Source of the DNA: Weissella koreensis KCTC 3621
GTDB taxonomy: Bacteria; Bacillota; Bacilli; Lactobacillales; Lactobacillaceae
Assembly (NCBI RefSeq): GCF_000277645.1
Contig: NZ_AKGG01000005.1
Span: 124,001 to 188,000, forward strand
DNA: 64,000 bases
Direction: 5' to 3'
Shown: one piece after another, positions 1 to 8,132 of the stretch
How the letters are laid out: the number at the start of each line of letters is the position of its first letter
How positions within the stretch are numbered: the stretch's first letter is position 1
Translations under genes and position numbers: made by a program
Notes under the pieces: model-generated
Told to the model about the DNA's origin: nothing
Databases searched by the model: none
What the model saw: the letters and a program-made list of their open reading frames with translations, nothing else

Positions 1-167
1 ACAAGGGATTTGGATTTATCGAACGCGAAAATGGTGGAGATGTATTCGTACATTTCTCAGCTATTCAAACTGACGGTTTCAAGTCATTAGACGAAGGACA
101 AAAAGTTAACTTTGACGTTGAAGAAGGAGCTCGCGGATTGCAAGCTGTTAACGTTACTAAGGGTTAA
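1..167 (+). CDS. csp: cold-shock protein, 3' part
   Basis: The window opens inside this gene. Reading from base 3, the frame gives 54 residues containing KGFGFIER and DVFVHFSAI, which are the RNP1 and RNP2 nucleic-acid-binding motifs of the CspA/CspB fold, and ends in NVTKG. These roughly 66-residue single-domain proteins bind single-stranded RNA and DNA and act as RNA chaperones. About 12 N-terminal codons, the promoter and the 5' UTR lie outside the window. An intrinsic terminator follows closely, so the gene is probably the last or only one of its transcript. Which Csp paralogue it is cannot be told. Confidence 0.95.
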   Translation, partial: KGFGFIERENGGDVFVHFSAIQTDGFKSLDEGQKVNFDVEEGARGLQAVNVTKG

Positions 168-187
168 TTCTTTAGTGCTTAAATAAA

Positions 188-218
188 AAAGCAGTGCATT
201 TATGTACTGCTTTTTTTT
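188..218 (+). terminator. intrinsic terminator after csp
   Basis: AAAGCAGT pairs with ACTGCTTT around a 10-base loop and is followed by a run of eight T. It lies 20 bases after the csp stop. Confidence 0.85.
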
Positions 219-410
219 GTATGAATTTTTTGAATTTAGGGCTATTGATGTTCTTGCCCTAGGATGGTTTAAGGGGACGCCCTTCTTAGATGCAAATTGG
301 AATTAATTTAGATCTATAATTTTATATTAGTTAAATATCAAGAATAACTAATTACCAATTTGTTCACATTCTATGATAAAATAAAGATGTTAAATTAATT
401 ATAAAATCAT

Positions 411-530
411 GAGGGAGTAACGGCAGACTTAAGTTTGCGGTCCCACCGTCAGCAAGAGCAGCTTGACTGCTCCGGTGGTCCTTAAATTGTGAGACTCGTG
501 GTGACTTTCTAAATGTCACCATAGGTCTCT
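411..530 (+). promoter_or_regulatory. yybP-ykoY (Mn2+) riboswitch with terminator
   Basis: The leader of the following P-type ATPase carries the hallmarks of the yybP-ykoY class: a GGGAGTAAC segment near base 413, a CCGTCA segment near 446, and hairpins between them. It ends in a GAGAC..GGTGAC / GTCACC..GGTCTC hairpin with a T tract (491-533), which is an intrinsic terminator. The class senses Mn2+ and commonly controls Mn exporters and P-type ATPases, including a Lactococcus example. Recognition is by motif and gene context; no covariance search was run. An ON switch that antiterminates when Mn2+ is bound is the likely mode. Confidence 0.75.
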
Positions 531-577
531 TTTTATTTAATGATTAAATGTAATTATCATATCTAGGAGGATTATTT

Positions 578-3262
578 ATGCTTGAGGGAGATCAAAAACC
601 TTTATATCAACGAACGGCCCAAGAAGTTGAAACAGCTTTAAAAGCTGATTCAGTCAATGGATTATCTGGTACGGATGCTAAACAGCGCTTAGCAGAAGTG
701 GGACCGAATCAATTAAAAGCTACGAAAAAGACTACTTTGATGCAAAAATTCTTTAATCAATTTAAAGACTTTATGATTGTAGTTTTGTTGGTTGCCGCTT
801 TAATTGCTGGTTTGACTGGTGAAGTGGCTGATGCGCTTATTATCTTAGCTGTTGTAATCTTGAATGCTATTTTTGGGGTCTATCAAGAAGCAAAAGCCGA
901 TGAAGCAATTGAAGCTTTGCAAAAGATGTCAGCGCCTAATGCCAATGTTCGTCGTGATGGGGTTATTATGACCTTGCCAGCTAGTGAATTGGTACCAGGT
1001 GATATTGTTGCGTTAGAAGCTGGAGATGTAATTCCTGCAGATATGCGCTTGTTGGAATCAGCATCATTAAAAATTGAAGAAGCTGCTTTGACGGGTGAAT
1101 CGGTACCTGTTGAAAAGCAAACTGCCGCTTTAGCAGGTGAAGAGTTACCTCTTGGTGATCGGACTAACTTGGCCTTTATGAATTCGAATGTGACCTATGG
1201 TCGTGGTGTTGGAATTGTAACTGGGACAGGGATGTCAACTGAAGTTGGACATATCGCTGGAATGTTGGAATCAACTGAAACTACTAAAACACCGTTGCAA
1301 GTTAATTTATCAAAATTAGGTAAATCATTAACTTATTTAATTTTGATTATCGCGGTGATTGTATTTATTGTAGGAATGTTTAGAACTCCAGAAGTTGGAA
1401 GTGGGAACCGTGTTGTAGATATGTTGTTGACGGCTATTTCTTTAGCCGTTGCAGCAATTCCAGAAGGATTACCTGCGATCGTTACGATTACCCTTGCTTT
1501 GGGAACCAATCAATTAGCAAAAAAGCACGCTTTAATGCGAAAATTGCCAGCTGTTGAAACTTTGGGTTCGACTCAAATTATTGGATCAGACAAAACGGGA
1601 ACCTTAACGCAAAATAAAATGACGGTTGAAAAATACTATGTTGACCAGAATTTAATTGATGCTAAGACGCCGGTTACAGGATCAGCTGAACAATTGGTTG
1701 ATTTATTAGCTTTGAATAATGATACAAAAATTAATTCAGATGGTGATAAATTAGGTGATCCAACTGAAACGACTTTGATTACTTTTAATGAAACTCAAAA
1801 TCGTAATTTAGAACAATTATTTGCTGAAAATCCTCGAGTGTCAGAAATTCCGTTTGATTCAGAACGTAAATTGATGACCACGATTCATCCCCACGGTGAT
1901 CAATTTATGATTACGGTTAAGGGAGCACCTGATGAATTATTACGTCGAACTACAAAACGCTTGGAGCAAAATCAAGCGGTAGAAATGCAACCAGCTGATA
2001 AAGATAATATTAGTGCAGTTAACGTTGCTATGGCGCAGGATGCCTTGCGTGTATTGGGATTTGCCTACAAATTAGTTGATGAAATTCCAGAAAAATTGGA
2101 ATCAGAATTGGTTGAAAATGATCTTATTTTTGTTGGATTAATTGGAATGATCGATCCTGAACGCCCTGAAGTGGCCGGTGCGGTTGCTGAAGCGAAAAAG
2201 GCGGGAATCAGAACTTTGATGATTACTGGTGATCATAAAATTACTGCCGAAGCTATCTCACGTCGTTTGGGGATCTTAAGTCCTGAGCAAGGCAGTGATG
2301 CAGTAATTACTGGTCGTGAATTAGATCAATTGGACGATGAAACATTTAAAGCTCAAGTTAGTCAATATAGTGTCTATGCTCGGGTTGCACCTGAACACAA
2401 GGTTCGGATTGTACAAGCTTGGCAATCACAAGGTCAAGTGGTAGCAATGACAGGGGATGGAGTCAATGATGCCCCTGCTTTGAAGACGGCTGATATTGGA
2501 ATTGCTATGGGAATTACTGGAACGGAAGTTTCTAAAGGGGCCGCTGATATGGTCCTTGCGGATGATAACTTTGCCACAATTGTTAATGCTGTTGAGGAAG
2601 GGCGAAAAGTCTTTTCAAATATTCAAAAATCAATTCAATACCTATTATCTGCCAATTTGGGTGAAGTTTTGACCCTCTTTGTGATGACGATCATGGGATG
2701 GAATATTTTGGCACCTGTGCATATTCTTTGGATTAATTTAGTGACTGATACCTTACCAGCAATTGCATTGGGAATGGAACCAGTCGAACCAGGAATTATG
2801 GAGCGTAAGCCTCGCGGTCGTAATAGTGACTTTTTGGCTGATGGATTAGGTAGCACTATTATTTATCAAGGATTGATCGAAGGATTGATTACTTTGGGTG
2901 TTTATTGGTATGCTATTAATTTCCCTGTTCATGCTAGTTCAGCAGCGGCGCATGCCGATGCTTTAACAATGGCTTTTGCTACCTTGGGATTGATTCAATT
3001 ATTCCATGCGTTTAATACCAAATCAATTTATCAATCAATTTTCAAGGTGGGTATTTTCAAAAATAAGACCTTTAATTGGGCGATTTTGATTGCGGCCTTA
3101 GCTTTGGCGATTACTATTGTAATGCCAGGATTGAATGATATTTTCCATGTCACACATTTGGATTGGCATCAATGGTTGTTAGTGTTGGGTGCTTCGTTTG
3201 CGATTATTCCAGTTGTGGAAATTATTAAATTCGTGCAACGTCACACCATGCACAAGCAATAA
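578..3262 (+). CDS. P2-type cation-transporting ATPase (Ca2+/Mn2+ type)
   Basis: An 894-residue membrane pump of the SERCA/PMR1-like family that drives divalent cation efflux with ATP. Visible in order: N-terminal cation-ATPase domain, TM1-2 near 65-105, actuator motif LTGES near 171, the TM4 ion-site motif PEGLP near 297, the phosphorylation site DKTGTLT near 338, TGDH near 550, GDGVNDAP near 627, and six C-terminal TM segments. Length and motif set are complete. AGGAGG sits 8 bases before the ATG. The Mn2+ riboswitch upstream argues for manganese export or Mn/Ca homeostasis, while sequence alone would suggest Ca2+. A hairpin terminator follows, so it is probably monocistronic. Confidence 0.93.
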   Translation: MLEGDQKPLYQRTAQEVETALKADSVNGLSGTDAKQRLAEVGPNQLKATKKTTLMQKFFNQFKDFMIVVLLVAALIAGLTGEVADALIILAVVILNAIFGVYQEAKADEAIEALQKMSAPNANVRRDGVIMTLPASELVPGDIVALEAGDVIPADMRLLESASLKIEEAALTGESVPVEKQTAALAGEELPLGDRTNLAFMNSNVTYGRGVGIVTGTGMSTEVGHIAGMLESTETTKTPLQVNLSKLGKSLTYLILIIAVIVFIVGMFRTPEVGSGNRVVDMLLTAISLAVAAIPEGLPAIVTITLALGTNQLAKKHALMRKLPAVETLGSTQIIGSDKTGTLTQNKMTVEKYYVDQNLIDAKTPVTGSAEQLVDLLALNNDTKINSDGDKLGDPTETTLITFNETQNRNLEQLFAENPRVSEIPFDSERKLMTTIHPHGDQFMITVKGAPDELLRRTTKRLEQNQAVEMQPADKDNISAVNVAMAQDALRVLGFAYKLVDEIPEKLESELVENDLIFVGLIGMIDPERPEVAGAVAEAKKAGIRTLMITGDHKITAEAISRRLGILSPEQGSDAVITGRELDQLDDETFKAQVSQYSVYARVAPEHKVRIVQAWQSQGQVVAMTGDGVNDAPALKTADIGIAMGITGTEVSKGAADMVLADDNFATIVNAVEEGRKVFSNIQKSIQYLLSANLGEVLTLFVMTIMGWNILAPVHILWINLVTDTLPAIALGMEPVEPGIMERKPRGRNSDFLADGLGSTIIYQGLIEGLITLGVYWYAINFPVHASSAAAHADALTMAFATLGLIQLFHAFNTKSIYQSIFKVGIFKNKTFNWAILIAALALAITIVMPGLNDIFHVTHLDWHQWLLVLGASFAIIPVVEIIKFVQRHTMHKQ

Positions 3263-3318
3263 TAATGTATAATAGAGAAGCTGTATTATCATTTCGGCTT
3301 TGATTCATAGCTTGAATT

Positions 3319-3360
3319 ACAGCGGTTGGTCCTTCTAGGATTGATCGCTGTATTCTTTTA
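3319..3360 (+). terminator. probable terminator after the cation ATPase
   Basis: ACAGCG pairs with CGCTGT, with an inner TCC/GGA pairing, followed by a T-rich stretch. Confidence 0.6.
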
Positions 3361-3422
3361 TTATTAATCAATAGTATGGATGATAAAAATAATTAAAGTA
3401 TATCAACGAATGGGGAATTAAA

Positions 3423-3866
3423 ATGGCTAAAAAAATGTTTGCAAATCCGCGTGACTACGCAATGAAGTTATCACAATTAGTACAAACAACTGAAGAAAGT
3501 GGTTCAAATGTTGCGGAATACTTCGAAAAAATCCGAACAGCTATTGATGAAGATCAAGTTGCGGAGATGCCCAAAGCAGAATTTGCTGAAATTTCAGTTG
3601 AATTTGATGACGTGGTAGAAGTGTACAAAAAAGCTGCCGATGATCTAGATCAAATGAAAGCACCAGTTCGTTTAATTGGTGTTCATGGAAGTTTAAAGAA
3701 GACCTTCCGAGATTACTATGATGCTACAGTGGCTATGGCTAATGCATTGGATGTCAATAAACAACAAGTTGACGTAACTGCCTTTGACCAATCCGAACAA
3801 GATCAAGATCAATTGATGGAAGAGTTCATGAAGCAAGTTCGCCGAGCCTTCCAAATGGTAATGTAA
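3423..3866 (+). CDS. unknown 147-residue protein upstream of tex
   Basis: I do not recognise a named family. The product is soluble, acidic and predicted largely helical, with charged heptad-like stretches; it has no signal peptide, TM segment or obvious catalytic motif. It starts MAKKMF after a weak GGGGA-type site. Its TAA ends two bases before the tex ATG, so the two genes are almost certainly co-transcribed and translationally coupled. That suggests a role near RNA metabolism or transcription, but this is inference from context only. Codon use matches the neighbours, so recent transfer is unlikely. Confidence 0.85.
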   Translation: MAKKMFANPRDYAMKLSQLVQTTEESGSNVAEYFEKIRTAIDEDQVAEMPKAEFAEISVEFDDVVEVYKKAADDLDQMKAPVRLIGVHGSLKKTFRDYYDATVAMANALDVNKQQVDVTAFDQSEQDQDQLMEEFMKQVRRAFQMVM

Positions 3867-3868
3867 GT

Positions 3869-6055
3869 ATGGAGAATGTATCAATTCCAGAATTAGATCT
3901 AATCGCCGGAATTGCGAATGAGCTAGAGCTACCTAAGACAAAAATTAAAGCAACATCAGACTTATTACAAGATGGTAATACTGTTCCTTTTATTGCTCGT
4001 TATCGAAAAGAAGCTACGGGTAATTTAGATGAAGTCCAAATTCGTGACATTCAAGCCAGTAGTAAGCGATTAGAAGATTTGCAAGCCCGAAAATTAACGG
4101 TACAAAAGGCATTGATAGACCAATCCGTATGGAATTCGGCGTTGGCGGAACGTTTAATTGCGGCTGATAGTCTTCAAAAAGTGGAAGACTTTTATCTACC
4201 TTATAAACAAAAACGGCGAACCAAGGCGACGATCGCCAAGGAAGCTGGTTTGATGCCATTAGCTCAAAAAATTCAAAGTTTTCCAACCGATGATTTAAAT
4301 CAAATAGCCTTAGACTATGTTGACCCTGCGCAAGATTTACCGGATGTGAAGGCTGTCATGAATGGGGTCCATGAAATCTTTGCCGAAGTGATTGGGGAAA
4401 ATGCGGGATTACGTGAATGGATTCGTAATTATACGCAACAAAATGGAACTGTTGATGCCAAAATTAAACGTGGAGCGCAAGAACAGGATCCTAAATCTAT
4501 TTATGCTTTGTATTATGATTTTAGTCAAAAAATTAAGCAGATTCAAAATCATCAAATTTTGGCTGTGAATCGTGGTGAAAAAGCAGGCATATTATCAGTT
4601 GGGATAGAAGTGGATCAATTGGCAATTGAACGTTATTTAAAGTTTCGACTAGTTGGTAGCAAACAAGGCGCTGCAGCAGAAGTGTTAGTTAATGCCGCTA
4701 AGGATGCTTATAAACGCTTCATAGGACCAGCAATTGAACGTGAAATTCGTAAACAATTGACAGCCCAAGCCAGTGCGGATGCTATTAAAGTCTTTGGTAA
4801 AAATCTGTATCATTTGTTGATGGGTGCTCCCTTAAGGGGACAAGTTGTTTTAGGATTTGATCCTGGAATTCGGACTGGTTCTAAGTTAGCCGTTGTGGAT
4901 GAAAATGGAAAGTTTTTAGAAAAAGCAGTTATTTATCCACATCGAGCTGCTAAATATGATCCTGCAGGAGCGAAAAAAATTATTATTAATTTGGTTCATA
5001 AATATCAAGTAACTTTGGTAGCGATTGGAAATGGAACGGCTTCTCGTGAGTCTCAGCAGTTTATTGCTGATTTGATTAAGTCAGACTTGCCAGATTTGAA
5101 GTATGTGGTAGTTAATGAGGCCGGCGCTTCAGTTTATTCAGCCTCTGATATTGCTCGGACGGAGTTTCCAGAACTACAAGTTGAGCAACGATCAGCAATT
5201 TCGATTGCACGCCGATTACAAGATCCTATGGCTGAGTTAATTAAGATCGATCCACAGGCGGTAGGTGTTGGACAATATCAACATGATTTACCAACTAAAG
5301 AACTATCTGAACAATTAGATCAAGTTTTGGAGACGGCGGTTAATCAAGTTGGTGTTAATTTGAACACGGCATCAGCACAATTATTATTGCATATCGCTGG
5401 TTTAACTAAGACGACAGCTCAAAATATTGTGGACTATCGTGATCATAATGGAGCGTTTAAGACGCGAAATGAATTAAAGAAAGTTGCAAAACTAGGTCCT
5501 AAAGCTTTCGAACAGGCGGCTGGATTTTTGAGAATTCCAAATGGAACGAATAGTTTGGATAATACTGAAATTCACCCAGAGTCATATAAAGTCGCAAAAG
5601 AACTTCTCAAACGTATTGATGCGACAGATGTAGAATCACGTCAGCAGCAATTACAAGCTTTGGCAACTGATGATGTTGCTAAAGAATTACAAATTGGATT
5701 GCCGACTTTATATGATATTATAGATGCCCTTAAACATCCGGGACGAGATCTAAGAGATCAAGCCATCAGCGCAGTTTTACGTTCAGATGTTTTGACTTTA
5801 AAAGATTTAAAACCGGGTATGGAACTACAAGGGACAGTGCGAAATGTGGTTGATTTTGGAGCATTCGTTGATATTGGAGTTCATGAAGATGGATTAGTTC
5901 ATATTAACGAAATGGTCAAAAATAAAAACCAACACCATAAACTAAATCCACATGATCATGTTGCAGTTGGTGATATTATTACAGTTTGGGTTAAAGAAGT
6001 GGATTTGAAGCGTGAACGGATTGGATTAACGTTATTTTCTGAAAATATCAGTTAA
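3869..6055 (+). CDS. tex: Tex-family S1 RNA-binding transcription accessory protein
   Basis: A 728-residue protein of the Tex/Spt6-like family, cytoplasmic, implicated in transcription and RNA quality control. The order is typical: N-terminal helical region with the motif VPFIARYRKEATG near 35-47, YqgF/RNase H-like domain near 330-450 (GFDPGIRTG), helix-hairpin-helix region near 495-560 (VGVNLNTAS, LTKTTAQNIVDYR), and a C-terminal S1 domain near 650-722. Length is normal. The ATG overlaps no clear Shine-Dalgarno site, which fits coupling to the gene just upstream. A tRNA-Leu follows from its own promoter. Confidence 0.95.
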   Translation: MENVSIPELDLIAGIANELELPKTKIKATSDLLQDGNTVPFIARYRKEATGNLDEVQIRDIQASSKRLEDLQARKLTVQKALIDQSVWNSALAERLIAADSLQKVEDFYLPYKQKRRTKATIAKEAGLMPLAQKIQSFPTDDLNQIALDYVDPAQDLPDVKAVMNGVHEIFAEVIGENAGLREWIRNYTQQNGTVDAKIKRGAQEQDPKSIYALYYDFSQKIKQIQNHQILAVNRGEKAGILSVGIEVDQLAIERYLKFRLVGSKQGAAAEVLVNAAKDAYKRFIGPAIEREIRKQLTAQASADAIKVFGKNLYHLLMGAPLRGQVVLGFDPGIRTGSKLAVVDENGKFLEKAVIYPHRAAKYDPAGAKKIIINLVHKYQVTLVAIGNGTASRESQQFIADLIKSDLPDLKYVVVNEAGASVYSASDIARTEFPELQVEQRSAISIARRLQDPMAELIKIDPQAVGVGQYQHDLPTKELSEQLDQVLETAVNQVGVNLNTASAQLLLHIAGLTKTTAQNIVDYRDHNGAFKTRNELKKVAKLGPKAFEQAAGFLRIPNGTNSLDNTEIHPESYKVAKELLKRIDATDVESRQQQLQALATDDVAKELQIGLPTLYDIIDALKHPGRDLRDQAISAVLRSDVLTLKDLKPGMELQGTVRNVVDFGAFVDIGVHEDGLVHINEMVKNKNQHHKLNPHDHVAVGDIITVWVKEVDLKRERIGLTLFSENIS

Positions 6056-6064
6056 AAATAACGC

Positions 6065-6120
6065 TTGAAACTGGAAGTTCAATTTGGTATGATAAGCTGT
6101 GTTAGTTACTAACACAGCTT
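6065..6120 (+). promoter_or_regulatory. tRNA-Leu promoter with palindrome at the start site
   Basis: TTGAAA (6065-6070) and TATGAT (6088-6093) are 17 bases apart, a near-consensus sigma-A promoter. A 12-bp perfect inverted repeat with a 3-base centre (AAGCTGTGTTAG / CTAACACAGCTT, 6094-6120) follows at once. The expected transcription start, near 6100, falls inside its left arm. Confidence 0.7.
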
Positions 6121-6122
6121 AT

Positions 6123-6206
6123 GCGGACGTGGCGGAATTGGCAGACGCGCAGGACTAAGGATCCTGTGATAGAAATATCGTGCGGGTTCGACCCCCGCCG
6201 CCCGCA
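6123..6206 (+). tRNA. tRNA-Leu (anticodon AAG)
   Basis: An 84-base class II tRNA with a long variable arm. The anticodon loop CTAAGGA places AAG at 34-36, reading CUU and, through A34 modification, other CUN codons. The T arm GCGGG-TTCGACC-CCCGC is perfect. The acceptor stem GCGGACG / CGCCCGC has an A5-C68 mismatch. The CCA end is not encoded. It has its own promoter, and a terminator follows. Confidence 0.93.
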
Positions 6207-6220
6207 TCTAAGTAAATTAA

Positions 6221-6263
6221 AAACCCCGTTGAATCAGCGAAAACGTTGATATGACGGGGCTTT
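6221..6263 (+). terminator. terminator after tRNA-Leu
   Basis: AACCCCGT pairs with ACGGGGCTT, with an inner ATCAGCG/CGTTGAT stem and an AAAA loop, followed by TTTAATTTTG. Confidence 0.8.
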
Positions 6264-6392
6264 AATTTTGTTTTCTATATTTTTAAACTAGTTCAGTTTA
6301 GATTGGTTGTCTTGGCATAGTTTTATGACTTTTAAAATCAACTAAAAAGTATTGTTTTACTATATAATTATATAGAATAAAGGAGGGACGCT

Positions 6393-7727
6393 ATGAATAA
6401 ACGTAATTCAGATAACTGGTTCAGTAAAGTCTCTAATATTAGGCATCTGAGCCAAGATATTCCAAGGTCAGATAAACTAACTGATGTAACAAATGAAACA
6501 CATCAAGGCCAGGTTAACTTATCATTATCTGAGCTGAAAAAACATAGCCTACGCCTTTTGATTTTGTTAGGAGGAATTTGGTTTTTGTGGGGATTGATGA
6601 TGTGGACGTTTTATTCATTTCAAAATACTACAAGTAATCGAGAATCGGTAAGTGGCTGGATTGGGCTTGTCTTATGCAGTATCATTTCGTTTGTGGCTAT
6701 TTATTATATTAATTTGAAGTTAATACAATATAAGACTATTATAATTGGTTCTCAACTTAAAATTATTTTTAATAATCAAAAAGTGATTGGACGCTTCTTC
6801 AAATTAGATTATGCGATTTTAGATAAAACAGGAACTTTAACTGAGCCTGCAGCACAAGTTAAAAATATTGTTGTTCCGAATTCGGTGGAACGTGCGAAAA
6901 TTTTTTCGATTTTAGAATTATTAGAACAAGAGTCTAAACATCCTGTTGCACGTGGGATAATGATGTATTTAAATAATCAAATATTTGAGCGCAAAGTAGT
7001 TCAATTAAAGCAACGGCAAAAAGTTGATTCTGGGGTTTGGGGCCGCTTTGAGGATGCTGATTATGCATTGCTGAGTCGGGCCGGTGTCCGACAATTAGGA
7101 ATCGAACCTAAAATAAAAGCTGATGGCATGATGATGTGTTATTTGATCGAAAATCAGAAAAAAGTTATAGCCTCAATTGTTTTGCAAGATAAAGTTCGAA
7201 GTTCAGCTACGAGTTTGATTAAACAAATTAAAAACCAACGGATTGTTACAGTCATGGCGACTGGTGATAATGATAGTAACGCTAATCAAATTGGTCAATT
7301 ATTGGGCATTGATGTGATTGCTGCTGATTTAACCAGTCAGTCTAAAGGGGAGTTAGTTAAAGCCTATCAGCAAAATGGACGGGTCCTTTTTGTTGGGGAT
7401 GGTATGAATGACTATCAAGCTTTAAAAAATGCTGATTTTTCCATTGGAATTATGCATAATAAGTATTCATTGGGATTAATAGCGGATGTCCAGATTCAAG
7501 CTGATCATTTAACTTTGGTTCAAACAAGTTTAAAATTATTACAACAAGCGATTATCAAAAAATGGTTAAGTATGACTTATTGGGGATTTTACTGGGTAAC
7601 TATTGTATATTGCATTCAAGAATTAAATCTCAATAGTATGTATTTGATAAGTGTTTATATATTATTAGGATTAGTAGTAGCAATCTTGCAGATTCTTAAT
7701 TTTAAAATTTGGAAAACTAATATATAG
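6393..7727 (+). CDS. cut-down P1B-ATPase-like membrane HAD protein
   Basis: A 444-residue protein that resembles the second half of a heavy-metal (P1B) ATPase. It has two TM segments near 53-71 and 86-106, then the phosphorylation motif DKTGTLT with its aspartate at 144. A SKHP motif near 181 matches the nucleotide-domain HP motif of metal pumps. ATGDND near 289 and GDGMND near 334 follow, then two C-terminal TM segments near 391-411 and 418-438. It lacks the metal-binding domain, TM1-4, the actuator TGES and the CPC metal site, so it should not transport by the normal cycle. The first 50 residues are polar and not P-ATPase-like. AGGAGGG precedes the ATG. A similar but more degenerate protein lies 400 bases downstream. 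Function unknown; a HAD phosphatase or regulatory subunit is possible. Confidence 0.8.
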   Translation: MNKRNSDNWFSKVSNIRHLSQDIPRSDKLTDVTNETHQGQVNLSLSELKKHSLRLLILLGGIWFLWGLMMWTFYSFQNTTSNRESVSGWIGLVLCSIISFVAIYYINLKLIQYKTIIIGSQLKIIFNNQKVIGRFFKLDYAILDKTGTLTEPAAQVKNIVVPNSVERAKIFSILELLEQESKHPVARGIMMYLNNQIFERKVVQLKQRQKVDSGVWGRFEDADYALLSRAGVRQLGIEPKIKADGMMMCYLIENQKKVIASIVLQDKVRSSATSLIKQIKNQRIVTVMATGDNDSNANQIGQLLGIDVIAADLTSQSKGELVKAYQQNGRVLFVGDGMNDYQALKNADFSIGIMHNKYSLGLIADVQIQADHLTLVQTSLKLLQQAIIKKWLSMTYWGFYWVTIVYCIQELNLNSMYLISVYILLGLVVAILQILNFKIWKTNI

Positions 7728-7805
7728 TGATTTTTAGAAATTTATTTGACAAAAATATAGAGGCCTGTTAATATTAAATATGTTGATTAATCAACTTATT
7801 CATTT

Positions 7806-7895
7806 GGAGAATTACCCAAGTCTGGCTGAAGGGAACGGTCTTGAAAACCGTCAGGTCGGGAAACCGGCGCGTGGGTTCGAATCCCACATTCTCCT
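7806..7895 (+). tRNA. tRNA-Ser (anticodon TGA)
   Basis: A class II tRNA with a long variable arm. GGAGAAT pairs fully with ATTCTCC. The anticodon loop CTTGAAA gives TGA, and the T loop TTCGAAT is canonical. The base after the acceptor stem is T and the CCA end is not encoded. The initiator tRNA follows nine bases later, so they form one transcript. Confidence 0.93.
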
Positions 7896-7904
7896 TAATA
7901 TTAT

Positions 7905-7978
7905 CGCGGGATGGAGCAGTCTGGTAGCTCGTCGGGCCCATAACCCGAAGGTCGTAGGTTCAAATCCTACTCCCGCAA
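7905..7978 (+). tRNA. initiator tRNA-fMet (anticodon CAT)
   Basis: The anticodon loop is CCATAAC. Two initiator hallmarks are present: a C1-A72 mismatch in the acceptor stem (CGCGGGA / TCCCGCA) and three consecutive G-C pairs next to the anticodon loop (GGG / CCC). The discriminator is A and CCA is not encoded. Confidence 0.93.
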
Positions 7979-7985
7979 TCATTTA

Positions 7986-8016
7986 AAACTAAGTTTCTTG
8001 TAAACTTGGTTTTTTT
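7986..8016 (+). terminator. terminator after the tRNA pair
   Basis: AAACTAAGTTT pairs with AAACTTGGTTT (one G-T) around a CTTGT loop, followed by seven T. Confidence 0.85.
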
Positions 8017-8132
8017 ATTTATTTTTAAGAATATTATGATTTGGTAAGGTTTGTTGAAGCCGAGGTTTCGGTGCACTGACCTTTGCTATACTTTAGTTAT
8101 CATTTATGAAATTTATGTTGGGAGTATTGCAG

